In this document: piece by piece, positions 1-7,073 of the stretch | Position numbering within the stretch: position 1 is the stretch's first letter | Layout of the letters: every line of letters starts with the position of its first letter | Assembly: GCA_035762175.1 (NCBI GenBank) | Contig: DASTPP010000398.1 | Span: 1-24,292, forward strand | Reading direction: 5' to 3' | Source: DASTPP01 sp035762175 | GTDB lineage: Bacteria > Myxococcota_A > Polyangia > Polyangiales > Polyangiaceae | DNA: 24,292 nt | Position numbers and translations under genes: made by a program | The notes under the pieces: model-generated | The model's input: only the letters and a program-made list of their open reading frames with translations | The model's database searches: none | What the model was told of the DNA's origin: nothing

Positions 1-1
1 C

Positions 2-751
2 GTGCCCGCCGCCGCGATGCTCGCCCTCGGCGCCTTGCCCAGAATGCTCGCCTTGCGCGACGCGCTGGCGGCCGAGTTCGCGCCCTCTCTGCTCGCGACG
101 CTCGACGCGCTCGAAGACTACGCGCTCGCCGCCTACCTCGCGTACGCCCGCGCCCGGCCGCGCGACGGGGGCGAGACCGAGCTGGGCGAGCTCCTGAACG
201 AGGCCGGGCCGCTCCGAGAGCGCCTGCTCGCGATGGCCGGCGCGCTCGTCGCCTTCGGCATCTTCGACGCGCAGCAGGTGGCCGACATCCGCCAAGGGTC
301 AGGCCACCTCGACACGGCCGGCGATCTCGCCGCCCTCGGCCTGATGTTCGTCGACGTGTGGCCCGCCGTCGGGCCGAAGGTGCTGCTCGAGCGGGCCGAG
401 GTCGAGCGCGCGATCGAGCTCGGCAAGCTCTTGCTCGTGGCGCTCGGCCGGCGCAACCAGGGCACCGACGGCGCGGGCGACCCGTCCGAGGCCGAAGAGC
501 AGCTCGGCAAGGCGTTCGAGCTCTTTCGCCGGGCGTATGAGCGCTGCCGCCACGCCATTCTGTACCTGCGCCGGGACGAGGGCGACGGCGGCGACATCGC
601 CCCGCCGCTCGCGCGCAGCCGGCGCCGGGGTCGAAGCGCGCCGTCGGGCGAGCCCGCGCCGGGCGGCGACGAGCCCGACGGCCCCGACGGCCCCGGCGGG
701 CCCGACGGGGGCGAGCCCGACGGCGAGACGGACGACGTGGCGACCTTCTAA
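2..751 (+). CDS. Conserved hypothetical protein, possibly 5'-partial
   Basis: The reading frame is open from the window edge, so the GTG at position 2 may not be the true start; the next in-frame ATG is at 17. The protein is helical and rich in Ala and Leu for about 185 residues. It contains the stretch AILYLRRDEGDGGDIAPPL near residues 186-204, which I recall as typical of hypothetical proteins found in many myxobacteria. From about residue 205 it becomes a low-complexity tail, first Arg-rich (SRRRGR), then acidic and built from short DGP/DGE repeats. There is no signal peptide, membrane segment or catalytic motif. Function is unknown. Coding status is supported by strong G/C bias at third positions. 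The tail may be disordered. Confidence 0.7.
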   Translation: MPAAAMLALGALPRMLALRDALAAEFAPSLLATLDALEDYALAAYLAYARARPRDGGETELGELLNEAGPLRERLLAMAGALVAFGIFDAQQVADIRQGSGHLDTAGDLAALGLMFVDVWPAVGPKVLLERAEVERAIELGKLLLVALGRRNQGTDGAGDPSEAEEQLGKAFELFRRAYERCRHAILYLRRDEGDGGDIAPPLARSRRRGRSAPSGEPAPGGDEPDGPDGPGGPDGGEPDGETDDVATF

Positions 752-863
752 CGCCGCCCGTCGAGGCCCGGTGACGCGACCAGCGCGGACGCCGGGCGGG
801 TAGGGGTCTCGACGCCGCGGTGAGCACGCCCGCGGCTTCGTACCCCGCCCCTGCGCGGGCCCC

Positions 864-1515
864 CTCGCGTAGCGCCGCCGGTGCCACCGACGGCCGGCAG
901 AACCCCTCGGCGTACCTCGCCTGCGCCACCGACGGCCGGGGGGGGATACTCGAGGAACCCCCAGCGTGGGGTGGTGGCACAAAATCGGTACTCGAGTACC
1001 CGTGTTCATGTGCCAGGGGCCCGCCGACGGGTACTCGAGTATCGATTTTCATGTGCCAAGGGCCCGCCGACCGACACTCGAGTATCGATTTTCATGTGCC
1101 AGGGGCTCGCCGACCGACACTCGAGGGTCGTTTTTGTGTGCCACGAGGCCCCCGAACCGATACTCGAGAACGGTTTTTGTGTGCCACGCCGCCCTTCGAA
1201 CGGCACTCGAGAACGGTTTTTGTGTGCCACGCCGCCCTTCGAACGACACTCGAGAGTGGTTTTGTGCGCCCCGAGGCCCTTCGAACGACACTCGAGAATG
1301 GTTTTGTGCGCCCCGAGGCCCTTCGAACGTCACTCGAGAATGGTTCTGTGCGCCCCGAGGCCTCCGGAGGGTTACTCGAGAATGGTTTTGTGCGCCTCGT
1401 CGCCCCCCGCGGAGTACACGAGAAATGGTTTGGTGGGTCGGTCGAGGCCCGAACCGACACTCGAGTATCGGTTGGGTCTGCCGCGCGGCCCCCGGAGGGG
1501 TACTCGAGTGTTTCG
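864..1515. repeat. Tandem array of about fifteen 42-43 bp units centred on CTCGAG
   Basis: CTCGAG occurs at 949, 991, 1034, 1077, 1120, 1163, 1206, 1249, 1291, 1333, 1375, 1460 and 1503, with a decayed copy (CACGAG) at 1417. Every step is 42 or 43 bp. Two more decayed units lie in phase to the left (CTCGGC at 906, CTCGCG at 864). Within a unit the order is CTCGAG, then GG-TTTT, GTGCC or GCGCC, a C/G-rich stretch, and CGAAC or CCGAC before the next CTCGAG. Neighbouring units resemble each other most. The left block has TATCGATTTTCATGTGCC, the middle AACGGTTTTTGTGTGCC, the right AATGGTTTTGTGCGCC. Period 43 is not a multiple of three, so this is not a repeated protein segment. Several centres extend into longer dyads, for example the perfect palindrome GGTACTCGAGTACC at 987-1000. 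Confidence 0.9.
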
Positions 1516-1555
1516 GAGAGCCCCGCGCGAACGGAGAGCACAGCTCGGCGCTTGC

Positions 1556-1824
1556 CGCCCCCGACGGAAGTCGGGGGCAGCGAACGCCCGTGGAAACGGC
1601 CGTCCAAGCCCTGCCAGAGGCAGGGCTCCCGCGGAGCGAGGCGCTTCCGCGCGCTCGCGTCGCGTCCGCTCGCCGAGTTCGCAGGCGCGCCCGCAGGCAC
1701 GCCCGGAAGCCCGGCGCCCGCGCGAGCCCTGCCCCCGCCGAGGGGGTGGGCTTTGCTCGCCGAACCGGCCCGCGACCGCGCGGCACGAGCGGGCGTTCGC
1801 TGCCCCCGACTTCCGTCGGGGGCG
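1556..1824. repeat. Nested palindromic element, copy A
   Basis: Two 35 bp arms, 1556-1590 and 1790-1824, are exact reverse complements. Each arm contains its own hairpin, GCCCCCGAC and GTCGGGGGC around a 4-base loop (1557-1578 and 1802-1823). Between the arms lie further hairpins: AGCCCTGCC / GGCAGGGCT around AGA at 1607-1627, and a looser one near 1726-1750. The sequence just outside the left arm (GCGCGAACGGAG, from 1525) and the inner hairpins match copy B at 10437-10674, in the same order. The element starts directly after the tandem array. It carries no plausible gene. It could be a dispersed palindromic repeat of the REP/MITE-like type; no transposase is present in the window. Confidence 0.85.
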
Positions 1825-2191
1825 AAAAGCCGGTCGCGTTCTGCACCACTCTCCAGAGGCCGGGCTCTCCGGTGCCGGTGGGTGCGACGGTCGGGGCGAG
1901 CGGTCGAGCGAGCGAGCGTGACGGCGTCTTGTGCGCAATGGCCCGAAGCGCGCGAGAAGGTCGGGCGCCTTGGCATGCGTCTTGCGGCGCGCCCGTTGTG
2001 ATTGGCCACAACTTTTTTCAGAAAACCCAGGGTTGCCTTCTATCACCAATGCGCTAAACCTCTGTTCAGGCGGCGCGCCTTCGCACGGTTGCGAGGCGGT
2101 TCGACGTCGCCCGCCCATAGCGGCTCTCGCATCGGCTAGCACCCGACGCGAGAACCTGGGCCCCACATCGCTGACACGAGGTGAGACCGTA
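1825..2191. other. Intergenic region upstream of the 2192 gene
   Basis: No gene was recognised. The first half is GC-rich. A stretch around 1996-2060 is clearly richer in A and T than its surroundings and probably holds the promoter for the next gene. A Shine-Dalgarno-like GAGGTGAGA at 2179-2187 precedes the ATG at 2192. Confidence 0.5.
1996..2060 (+). promoter_or_regulatory. Possible promoter region of the 2192 gene
   Basis: In an A/T-richer island there is a small inverted repeat, TTGTG and CACAA, around a 6-base loop (1996-2011). It is followed by TTGCCT at 2033-2038 and TAAACC at 2055-2060, spaced 16 bases apart. These match sigma-70 boxes only weakly. The position, about 130 bases before the gene start, is reasonable. 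Confidence 0.25.
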
Positions 2192-2731
2192 ATGGCCAGA
2201 GTACCGCGTCACCGCAAAGACCGCAAACGCCCGCTGCCCGCCCCCGAAACCCCGCCCGAATCGCCCCTCGCGAACGACCCGCCCCCGAGCAAGCTCTGCC
2301 CCGCCGACGAGCTCGACGCCCGCCTCGAAGACACGGGCGAGGGCGCCTTCTTGCACGGCCTCGAGAAGCGCATCGTCTACCCCACCTTGGTCGAAGAGGT
2401 CACCGCCGCCGGCATGCGCATCATGAAGGTGATTCGCGAGCACGACGATCCGGCGCTCTGGTCTTGGTACGAAGACGTCGAGTGCGACCTTGGTTTCGTC
2501 CGCGAGCGTGCGGCCTTTAGCATGGGCTGGGAGCACGGGTCGGCCGACGGCCGCGCCGAGTTCTTCCGCAGCCAGGCCCCCGCGCTCAGCAAGAAGGCCA
2601 AGCGCCTCGCCGATCAGGCCCGCGCCCTCGTCGTCAACGGCGGCCTGACCCCGGTCGAGGCGGCGGCGCTGCTGGTCGAAACGACCTGGGCCGTTTTGCT
2701 CGCGAAGCCAACGCCGCCCTACGACGAGTGA
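2192..2731 (+). CDS. Hypothetical protein, 179 aa
   Basis: ATG at 2192 was chosen because GAGGTGAGA lies just upstream; the frame is open further left, but there it runs through the palindromic repeat and non-coding DNA. Residues 1-40 are basic and Pro-rich (RHRKDRKRPLPAPETPP), probably disordered. The rest is helical and acidic, with LHGLEKRIVYPTLVEEVTAAG and AFSMGWEHGSADGRAEFF. The second motif may be part of a small helical domain. No signal peptide, membrane span or known catalytic motif is visible. The family is not recognised. It points toward the minus-strand Rpn-like gene and ends 54 bases from that gene's stop, so the two are convergent and not an operon. Confidence 0.8.
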   Translation: MARVPRHRKDRKRPLPAPETPPESPLANDPPPSKLCPADELDARLEDTGEGAFLHGLEKRIVYPTLVEEVTAAGMRIMKVIREHDDPALWSWYEDVECDLGFVRERAAFSMGWEHGSADGRAEFFRSQAPALSKKAKRLADQARALVVNGGLTPVEAAALLVETTWAVLLAKPTPPYDE

Positions 2732-2785
2732 GCGGCGCGTCGGGGCGGGTCGAAGGGGGGCCCGCCCCGACGTGCTTACTGTCAG

Positions 2786-3700
2786 TTACGACGCGTTCGG
2801 GTCGACCAGCCAGCGGGCGAGCGCGTCGCCCTCGAGCTCGAGCACCACGTCGCTCAGCCGGTCGGCCCCGAGCGACGCGAGCCGCGCGCGCAGCGCCTGC
2901 GCCTCGGCCTCGCCCAGCGCGCGGCCGAGGCGGCGGGCGAACTGGCGTGACAGCACCTGCTCGCGGCCCTGGCTCAGGCCCTGCTCGCGACCCTGGGCCA
3001 GGCCCTGGCTCAGGCCCTGCTCGCGGGTGCGCTGCTCCCACTCTTGGTAGAGTTGTTCGCCCGTCGTCATCAGCGCCACCTCCTCGTCGTTCATCGGCTC
3101 GCCGTCCAATTTGGCGGCCTGCAGCGCGAAGCGCAAGCGCGTCAAGACCGGCCCCGCCACCCGCCTCACCCAGGTGCCCGGCGGCAGCGCGGCCAGCTCG
3201 ACCAGGGCCGCGCGGAAGGTGGCGCCGCGGCCGAGCAGCCGCAGCAGCAGCGTCTCGGGCCGGGGCGGCAGCTCGCTCAGCACCACCAAGCTCGTCGCCC
3301 ACCCCGGCGGTAGGCGATAGACGCCGGCCAGCTCGCCCGGGGCGGGGGCGAAGCCGAGCGCGGCGAGGGCCGCGTCCGGGCGGCCCGCGCAGAGCAGCAC
3401 GAGGCGCAGGGCGACCGCGTCGCCGCGGCGCTCGGTCAAGAGCTTGCGCACGGCCTCGAGCAGCTCGCCGACCGAGGGCGCTTCGGAGAAGTGCTCGAGG
3501 TGGCACGGCCCCTCGCCGACGAAGCGCCCGAGCAGCCCGGCGCGGGCGCGGTTGTCGGCGCCCTCGTGGCGCGGCTCGAGGCGCAGGTCGACCTTCTGCG
3601 CGTCGGCGGCGGCGAGCTCGGCGTTTCGCTCGACGCGGTCTTCGGGGGCGAAGGCGGCGGTGAGCAGTTGCTTGAACAGCTCGTCGAAGCGCAGACGCAT
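2786..3700 (-). CDS. Rpn/PD-(D/E)XK-type protein with DUF4351-like C-terminus
   Basis: The N-terminus FDELFKQLLTAAF (residues 5-17) and the segment AQKVDLRLEP (34-43) fit the start of Rpn family (recombination-promoting nuclease, PD-(D/E)XK superfamily) proteins. The middle contains SELPPRPETLLLRLLGRGATFRAALVELAALP (142-173), of the kind seen in myxobacterial relatives. Residues 227-248 are repeats of the REQGLSQGLAQG type, a hallmark linker of this group. The C-terminal 50 residues, with LGADRLSDVVLELEGDALARWL, match the DUF4351 pattern. At 304 aa the length is normal. The canonical (D/E)xK catalytic pair is not obvious, so nuclease activity is uncertain. Proteins of this group are often lineage-specific and linked to mobile DNA; nothing else here indicates a transposon. 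Confidence 0.75.
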   Translation of the reverse strand: MRLRFDELFKQLLTAAFAPEDRVERNAELAAADAQKVDLRLEPRHEGADNRARAGLLGRFVGEGPCHLEHFSEAPSVGELLEAVRKLLTERRGDAVALRLVLLCAGRPDAALAALGFAPAPGELAGVYRLPPGWATSLVVLSELPPRPETLLLRLLGRGATFRAALVELAALPPGTWVRRVAGPVLTRLRFALQAAKLDGEPMNDEEVALMTTGEQLYQEWEQRTREQGLSQGLAQGREQGLSQGREQVLSRQFARRLGRALGEAEAQALRARLASLGADRLSDVVLELEGDALARWLVDPNAS

Positions 3701-3872
3701 CGGCGCGCTCTAGCAGCCGAGAATGGGCGCAGCCAGCGACGGGGCGGGGCGAGGGGACATCCGAGCGCCTGGTCGACCAGGCCCGCGCGCTCGTCGCCCT
3801 TGACCGAGCGGGCGTCGTCGACGCGCCGGAGGTTTGCAGAATCGGCGGCGCGGGGCCAGGCTTGCCGGCCCC

Positions 3873-4058
3873 ATGCTACCGAGGCCGACGCCCTTGCGCC
3901 CCACGTTGCGCGGCCCCGCGCCGGGCGCGCCACGACGTTCGTGCCGCGTGCGACCGGGGTGGTTGCTCGCACCGCTCGTCGCCGCCGCCTGCTCGCCGCC
4001 GACGACCGCGGCCCCCGTCGCCTCGCCCGCCGCGCCCCCGCCGCCCGCCAAGCGCTGA
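3873..4058 (+). CDS. Possible small lipoprotein, 61 aa
   Basis: From ATG 3873 the product has an Arg/Pro-rich n-region, a short hydrophobic run WLLAPLVAAAC that ends in a lipobox-like AAAC, and a short Pro/Ala tail (SPPTTAAPVASPAAPPPPAKR). This is the layout of tiny lipoproteins common in myxobacteria. There is no clear Shine-Dalgarno and the region is very GC-rich, so it could be chance. It diverges from the Rpn-like gene (172 bases apart) and converges with DUF4385. Function is unknown. Confidence 0.4.
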   Translation: MLPRPTPLRPTLRGPAPGAPRRSCRVRPGWLLAPLVAAACSPPTTAAPVASPAAPPPPAKR

Positions 4059-4151
4059 CCCGGCCCGCAGGGCCGCCCGCGCCTTCGGCCGCCCGGTGGC
4101 AGGGGGCCTTTTCGCAGGGTACGCGGCGGGCGTCGCTCGGCGCGGGCGGCC

Positions 4152-4685
4152 TCAGCTGCCGTACTTCGCCCGATGCTCGGCGCGGAGGCGCCGGTAGTCG
4201 GGGTCGTCGTTCGCCTCGGCCCACGCCGCTTTGAAGATGCGCGCCGCCTCGGCCTTCTGCGGGTCTTCGGGCGACCGGGGCAGCTCGGCCCGGCCGTGCG
4301 CGCCGCTCTGCCCGCGCTTGGCGGCGGGCACGGGGCCCGCGTACTTCTTGCCGCCCCGGTGGTTGGCGTAGCGGCGCGCGCGGGTGTAGCCCATCTGCAA
4401 GAACTTGCGCGCCATGTCGGCGCCGACGAAGTCGCCGGCCCGCAGGTAGTCGCGAAACATCGCGAGAAGCTTCGCCGAGCTCTCGCGCGCCAGCTCGGGC
4501 GTCGCAAAGCGCCAGTGCGGCAAGAGCTCGCCCTTGTAGGGCTCGACGAGCAAGACCCCCTGCTCGCCCACCCCGACGCGGTAGAGCTCGGGCCGCTCGC
4601 GAAAGTCGATGCGCCCGAAGTCGAGCCCGTAGTCGAAGCCGCCGCGGCGCTTGCCGAGCGGGCTGGGGCGACGAGGGGCGGCCAT
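4152..4685 (-). CDS. DUF4385 domain protein
   Basis: The 177 aa product matches the DUF4385 family along its whole length: FDYGLDFGRIDFRERPELYRVG near the N-terminus, GEQGVLLVEPYKGELLPHWRF, then DFVGADMARKFLQMGYTRARRYANHRGGKKY, and finally DPQKAEAARIFKAAW with a C-terminal RLRAEHRAKYGS. The family is found in bacteria, some eukaryotes and phages; its biochemical role is not established. ATG at 4685 was chosen because the homologous part begins about 18 residues later; an upstream open stretch is low-complexity Pro/Arg sequence. It is divergent from DUF4126, with 322 bases between them. Confidence 0.88.
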   Translation of the reverse strand: MAAPRRPSPLGKRRGGFDYGLDFGRIDFRERPELYRVGVGEQGVLLVEPYKGELLPHWRFATPELARESSAKLLAMFRDYLRAGDFVGADMARKFLQMGYTRARRYANHRGGKKYAGPVPAAKRGQSGAHGRAELPRSPEDPQKAEAARIFKAAWAEANDDPDYRRLRAEHRAKYGS

Positions 4686-5007
4686 GGCGAGTGAGCTCGG
4701 GGGGGGCGTGGGCCCGGGCGGGGCATTGGTTTTACACGCCCGGCGCGTGCTCTGCACCGGCCGGGCACCCGGCCGCTGGCGGACGCATGCGTCGGCGGGC
4801 GCCCGGCCGTGGGCGGGCTCGACGGCGGCTTCGTGCGCTTCGAGTCGCGGGGGCCGGGGGCGCCTCGGGGAGCCGGCCCCCGGGCCCGCGGTGCATTCGC
4901 CCCACGAGCTGGTACGCTGATCGGGCCGAGCCCTGCCGCCGGGCGTTGCCGGGGCGGCGCGGCTCGCACCAGCGCACGCTTGGCCCGCAACGACACGGAG
5001 GCGACCG
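4686..5007. other. Divergent intergenic region, DUF4385 / DUF4126
   Basis: No gene was recognised in this 322-base GC-rich stretch. The only A/T-richer spot is around 4725-4737 (TTGGTTTTACAC), 40-50 bases before the DUF4385 start, which could hold its promoter. GGAGG at 4997-5001 is the ribosome binding site of the DUF4126 gene. Confidence 0.4.
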
Positions 5008-5481
5008 ATGACCATTCGAATCGATGACCCCTGGGCCCGCGCCGGCGTGCTCGGGGTCGCCACCGGCATGCGATCGCTCACGCCGCTCGCCGCGCTCGCG
5101 AAGGCGGCCCGCGAGGGCGGCGAGGGGCTGCCCGATTGGCTGCGCTCGCGGGGCCTCGCCGTCGCGATCGCGGTGGCGGCCCGGGGCGAGATGCTCTTCG
5201 ACAAGCTGCCCTCGGCGCCGAGCCGCCTCGCGCCGGTGCCGCTCGCCTACCGGGCGGCGCTCGGGGGGCTCGTCGGCGCGCTCGCGGTGCGCCGCGCCGG
5301 CCACCCGCCCGCCCTCGGCGCCGGGCTCGGCGCGGCGGCCGCCGTGGCCGGCGCCTTCGCCGGCAACCAGCTACGAAAGCTCGCCCGCGAGGCGACCGGC
5401 CTGCCCGACGCCGTCTTCGCCGTCGCCGAAGACGCCCTCGCGCTCGCCCTGGCGCGCGCGGGCGCGGGCATCGGCTCGTGA
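5008..5481 (+). CDS. DUF4126-type integral membrane protein
   Basis: The 157 aa product begins with GVLGVATGMRSLTPLAALA (residues 13-31), the typical start of DUF4126 proteins. It continues with GEMLFDKLPSAPSRLAPVPLAYRAALGGLVGALAV, in which the (A/G)E-x-x-DKLP-x-x-PSR motif is diagnostic. Three to four Ala/Gly-rich hydrophobic segments follow, so it is an inner-membrane protein. The start is fixed by GGAGG at 4997-5001, six bases before the ATG. The family is of unknown function. It converges with the GST gene, 70 bases apart. Confidence 0.85.
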   Translation: MTIRIDDPWARAGVLGVATGMRSLTPLAALAKAAREGGEGLPDWLRSRGLAVAIAVAARGEMLFDKLPSAPSRLAPVPLAYRAALGGLVGALAVRRAGHPPALGAGLGAAAAVAGAFAGNQLRKLAREATGLPDAVFAVAEDALALALARAGAGIGS

Positions 5482-5551
5482 GCGGGTTCGCCCGGCGGCG
5501 CGGGGGGCGCCGGGCGCGCGCCGCCATGGCCGGGGGCGCCGGCGGGCGGGC

Positions 5552-6169
5552 TCAGGGGGCGTCGAAGCGGTAGTCGGTGGCCGCGGCGCTCTCGCGCTCG
5601 CCGAAGCGGCGGCAAAAGGCGCCGAGGCGGGCCCAGGGCGCGACGTCGAGGACGTGGCGGAACGGCAGGTGCGTGACGAGGCAGTAGAGCGCGACCTCGA
5701 CGAAGCTGAGGGCGCGGCCCTCGGGCAGGGCGGCGAGCACGGCGTCGACGTTCTCGTCGAGGTACGTCAGGCAGTTCTCGAGGCTACGCGACGCCTTCGG
5801 CGGCGCGAGGTGGCCGTCGCCGGCCATCTTCGCCATGACGATCGAGACCTCGGCCCCCATCGCGTGCACGACGAGCTCTTCGGCGTTCGCGACGGCCCGA
5901 TCGCCCACGTCGCCGCGCAGCACCACGCCCGCCCGCCCCGAGCGGCGGGCGAGATCGCGGCAGATGTTCTCGGTGCCGACCAGCGGCCCGCGCTCGTCGA
6001 TGAGCACGGGGATCTTGAGGGCGGGGTTGCCGCCGTAGGCCGCCGCGTCGAGCGTCGTGAGGTCGAGCAGGGGCCGGAACGCGTGCGGCACGCCGAGCTC
6101 GAGCGCGAAGACGCGCGCGACGCGGGTGAAGTGAGAGCTGCTGCGGCCGACCAGGACGAGTTCGCTCAT
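5552..6169 (-). CDS. Glutathione S-transferase family protein
   Basis: The 205 aa product has the two-domain GST layout. The N-terminal thioredoxin-like domain (about 1-80) starts MSELVLVGRSSSHFTRVARVFALELGV and includes NPALKIPVLIDERGPLVGTENICRDLA, with the cis-Pro and the glutathione-contacting T-E pair. The C-terminal all-helical domain (about 90-200) contains LENCLTYLDENVDAV and LSFVEVALYCLVTHLPFRHV. GSTs conjugate or reduce substrates with glutathione in the cytoplasm; substrate cannot be told. The Ser-rich stretch RSSSHF near residue 10 may supply the active-site Ser. GAGGTG just upstream of the ATG supports the start. Confidence 0.85.
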   Translation of the reverse strand: MSELVLVGRSSSHFTRVARVFALELGVPHAFRPLLDLTTLDAAAYGGNPALKIPVLIDERGPLVGTENICRDLARRSGRAGVVLRGDVGDRAVANAEELVVHAMGAEVSIVMAKMAGDGHLAPPKASRSLENCLTYLDENVDAVLAALPEGRALSFVEVALYCLVTHLPFRHVLDVAPWARLGAFCRRFGERESAAATDYRFDAP

Positions 6170-6569
6170 CGAGGCACCTCGCCCTCGGGCATAGCGCGAG
6201 ACGAGCTCCGCCGGCGAGCCCGTTCGCGCGCCCCGGGCCGCACCCCGGTCACGGGGCGCCCCGGGCTCGCGCTCCGAGGGGCGGGCGAGGGGGGCCGGGG
6301 CCGCGGGGGCGCCGTGCTACCATCGCCCGATGGACGCCTGCCAGCAGTGCGGCGCCTCGGTCTCGAGGCGCGACCCGACGTGCCCCTTCTGCCGGGCCCG
6401 CAACGCCGCCTACGAGCCCGTGCCGGTCGAGGCGACGGCCCTGCTCGCCCGCGGCATGGAGGCCATGACCCACGCCCGCTACGCCGACGCCGTCGAGGCC
6501 TTCGGCTGGCGCGATCGCGGGGCGCTGCGACGCGGCGCTGCGGTCATTTCCTACAGTACCTCGAGGGGC

Positions 6570-6746
6570 TCAGGGGCTGCGGGCCCGCGCGCTCTCTCGA
6601 AAGGGCGCAGCGAGCCAGCCCGCGAGCGCCTTCGCGTTCTCGGCGAAAGCGGCCGAGAGGCTGAGGGTCTTCTTCAGACGCGCCGCGTTGGCAGGCGAGT
6701 CGCCCGTCTCGAGCGCGGGGCAGGCGAAGAGAACGTGGCCGCCGAT
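6570..6746 (-). pseudogene. Orphan C-terminal coding remnant, 58 codons
   Basis: On the minus strand, from about 6746 down to a TGA at 6570-6572, third codon positions are almost all G or C and the translation is well-behaved: a start HVLFACPALETGDSP, an amphipathic helix AARLKKTLSLSAAFAENAKALAGWL and a short basic tail. Further upstream on that strand the sequence turns Pro/Arg-rich and the bias weakens, and no start with a Shine-Dalgarno is visible. It is best read as the 3' end of a gene whose 5' part has been lost. The family is not recognised. Confidence 0.4.
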
Positions 6747-6785
6747 CGGGGGCGGCCCGCGGGGCGCCCGTCTCGGGCGCGGGGC
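6701..6785. repeat. 21 bp direct repeat, period 64
   Basis: CGCCCGTCTCGAGCGCGGGG (from 6701) recurs at 6765 with one change (TCTCGGGC). It lies in the decayed junction and may reflect a local duplication. Confidence 0.6.
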
Positions 6786-6976
6786 GGGCCTTGACGCGGT
6801 CGGGGGCCTCCCGTGACGACGTGCGGAGCGCGGGCGCGGGTGAACCCGGCCGCGTTCTGGTTGCATGCTTCGGCCATGCGGCGCAGAGTGCGCCCGGCGT
6901 GGTGGGTGGCGGCGTTGGGCGCACGTTCCGTTGGCACTGAAAGGGCGCCACGCAACGTACTGCCATCTGCGGGTTG

Positions 6977-7006
6977 TTGCGTGTTCCGTCGGCGTAGCGA
7001 TGTATC
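6977..7006 (+). promoter_or_regulatory. Possible promoter of the DUF1592/DUF1552 unit
   Basis: TTGCGT at 6977-6982 and TGTATC at 7001-7006, spaced 18 bases apart, lie in the A/T-richest part of the region before the gene start at 7074. The match to sigma-70 boxes is partial. TAGTAT at 7010-7015 is an alternative -10. GAGG at 7061-7064 is the ribosome binding site. Confidence 0.25.
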
Positions 7007-7073
7007 GTGTAGTATCGTCTACCTCTTCCTTCTCTCTCCCTGACGCGTAAGACGCGTTTTGAGGTCTCCCAGC

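Larger units (their letters stand above)
6330..6794 (+). pseudogene. Truncated zinc-ribbon / TPR protein gene
   Basis: The first 59 residues look genuine. Cys4 and Cys7 pair with Cys18 and Cys21 in a zinc ribbon (CQQCGASVSRRDPTCPFC), followed by ALLARGMEAMTHARYADAVEAF, the beginning of a tetratricopeptide-like helix pair. After about position 6508 the frame turns into Arg/Gly/Ser-rich sequence with poor codon bias and stops at 6794. Relatives usually continue with several TPR repeats, so the 3' part seems lost. It overlaps a coding-like remnant on the other strand (6570-6746). A deletion or rearrangement is the simplest explanation; a real short zinc-ribbon protein is possible. Confidence 0.55.

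Noticed and set aside
864..1515. CRISPR array
   Set aside because: Units follow each other without unique spacers; the less conserved part also repeats between neighbours, and there are no cas genes.
1556..1824. Insertion sequence with terminal inverted repeats
   Set aside because: The arms are only about 200 bp apart, with no transposase between them and no evident target duplication; a non-autonomous element is possible but unproven.
820..2057. Long plus-strand proteins across the array and palindrome
   Set aside because: Several frames are open at once, composition is Arg/Pro/Ser-rich, the period 43 changes the frame in every unit, and no ribosome binding site or family match was seen.
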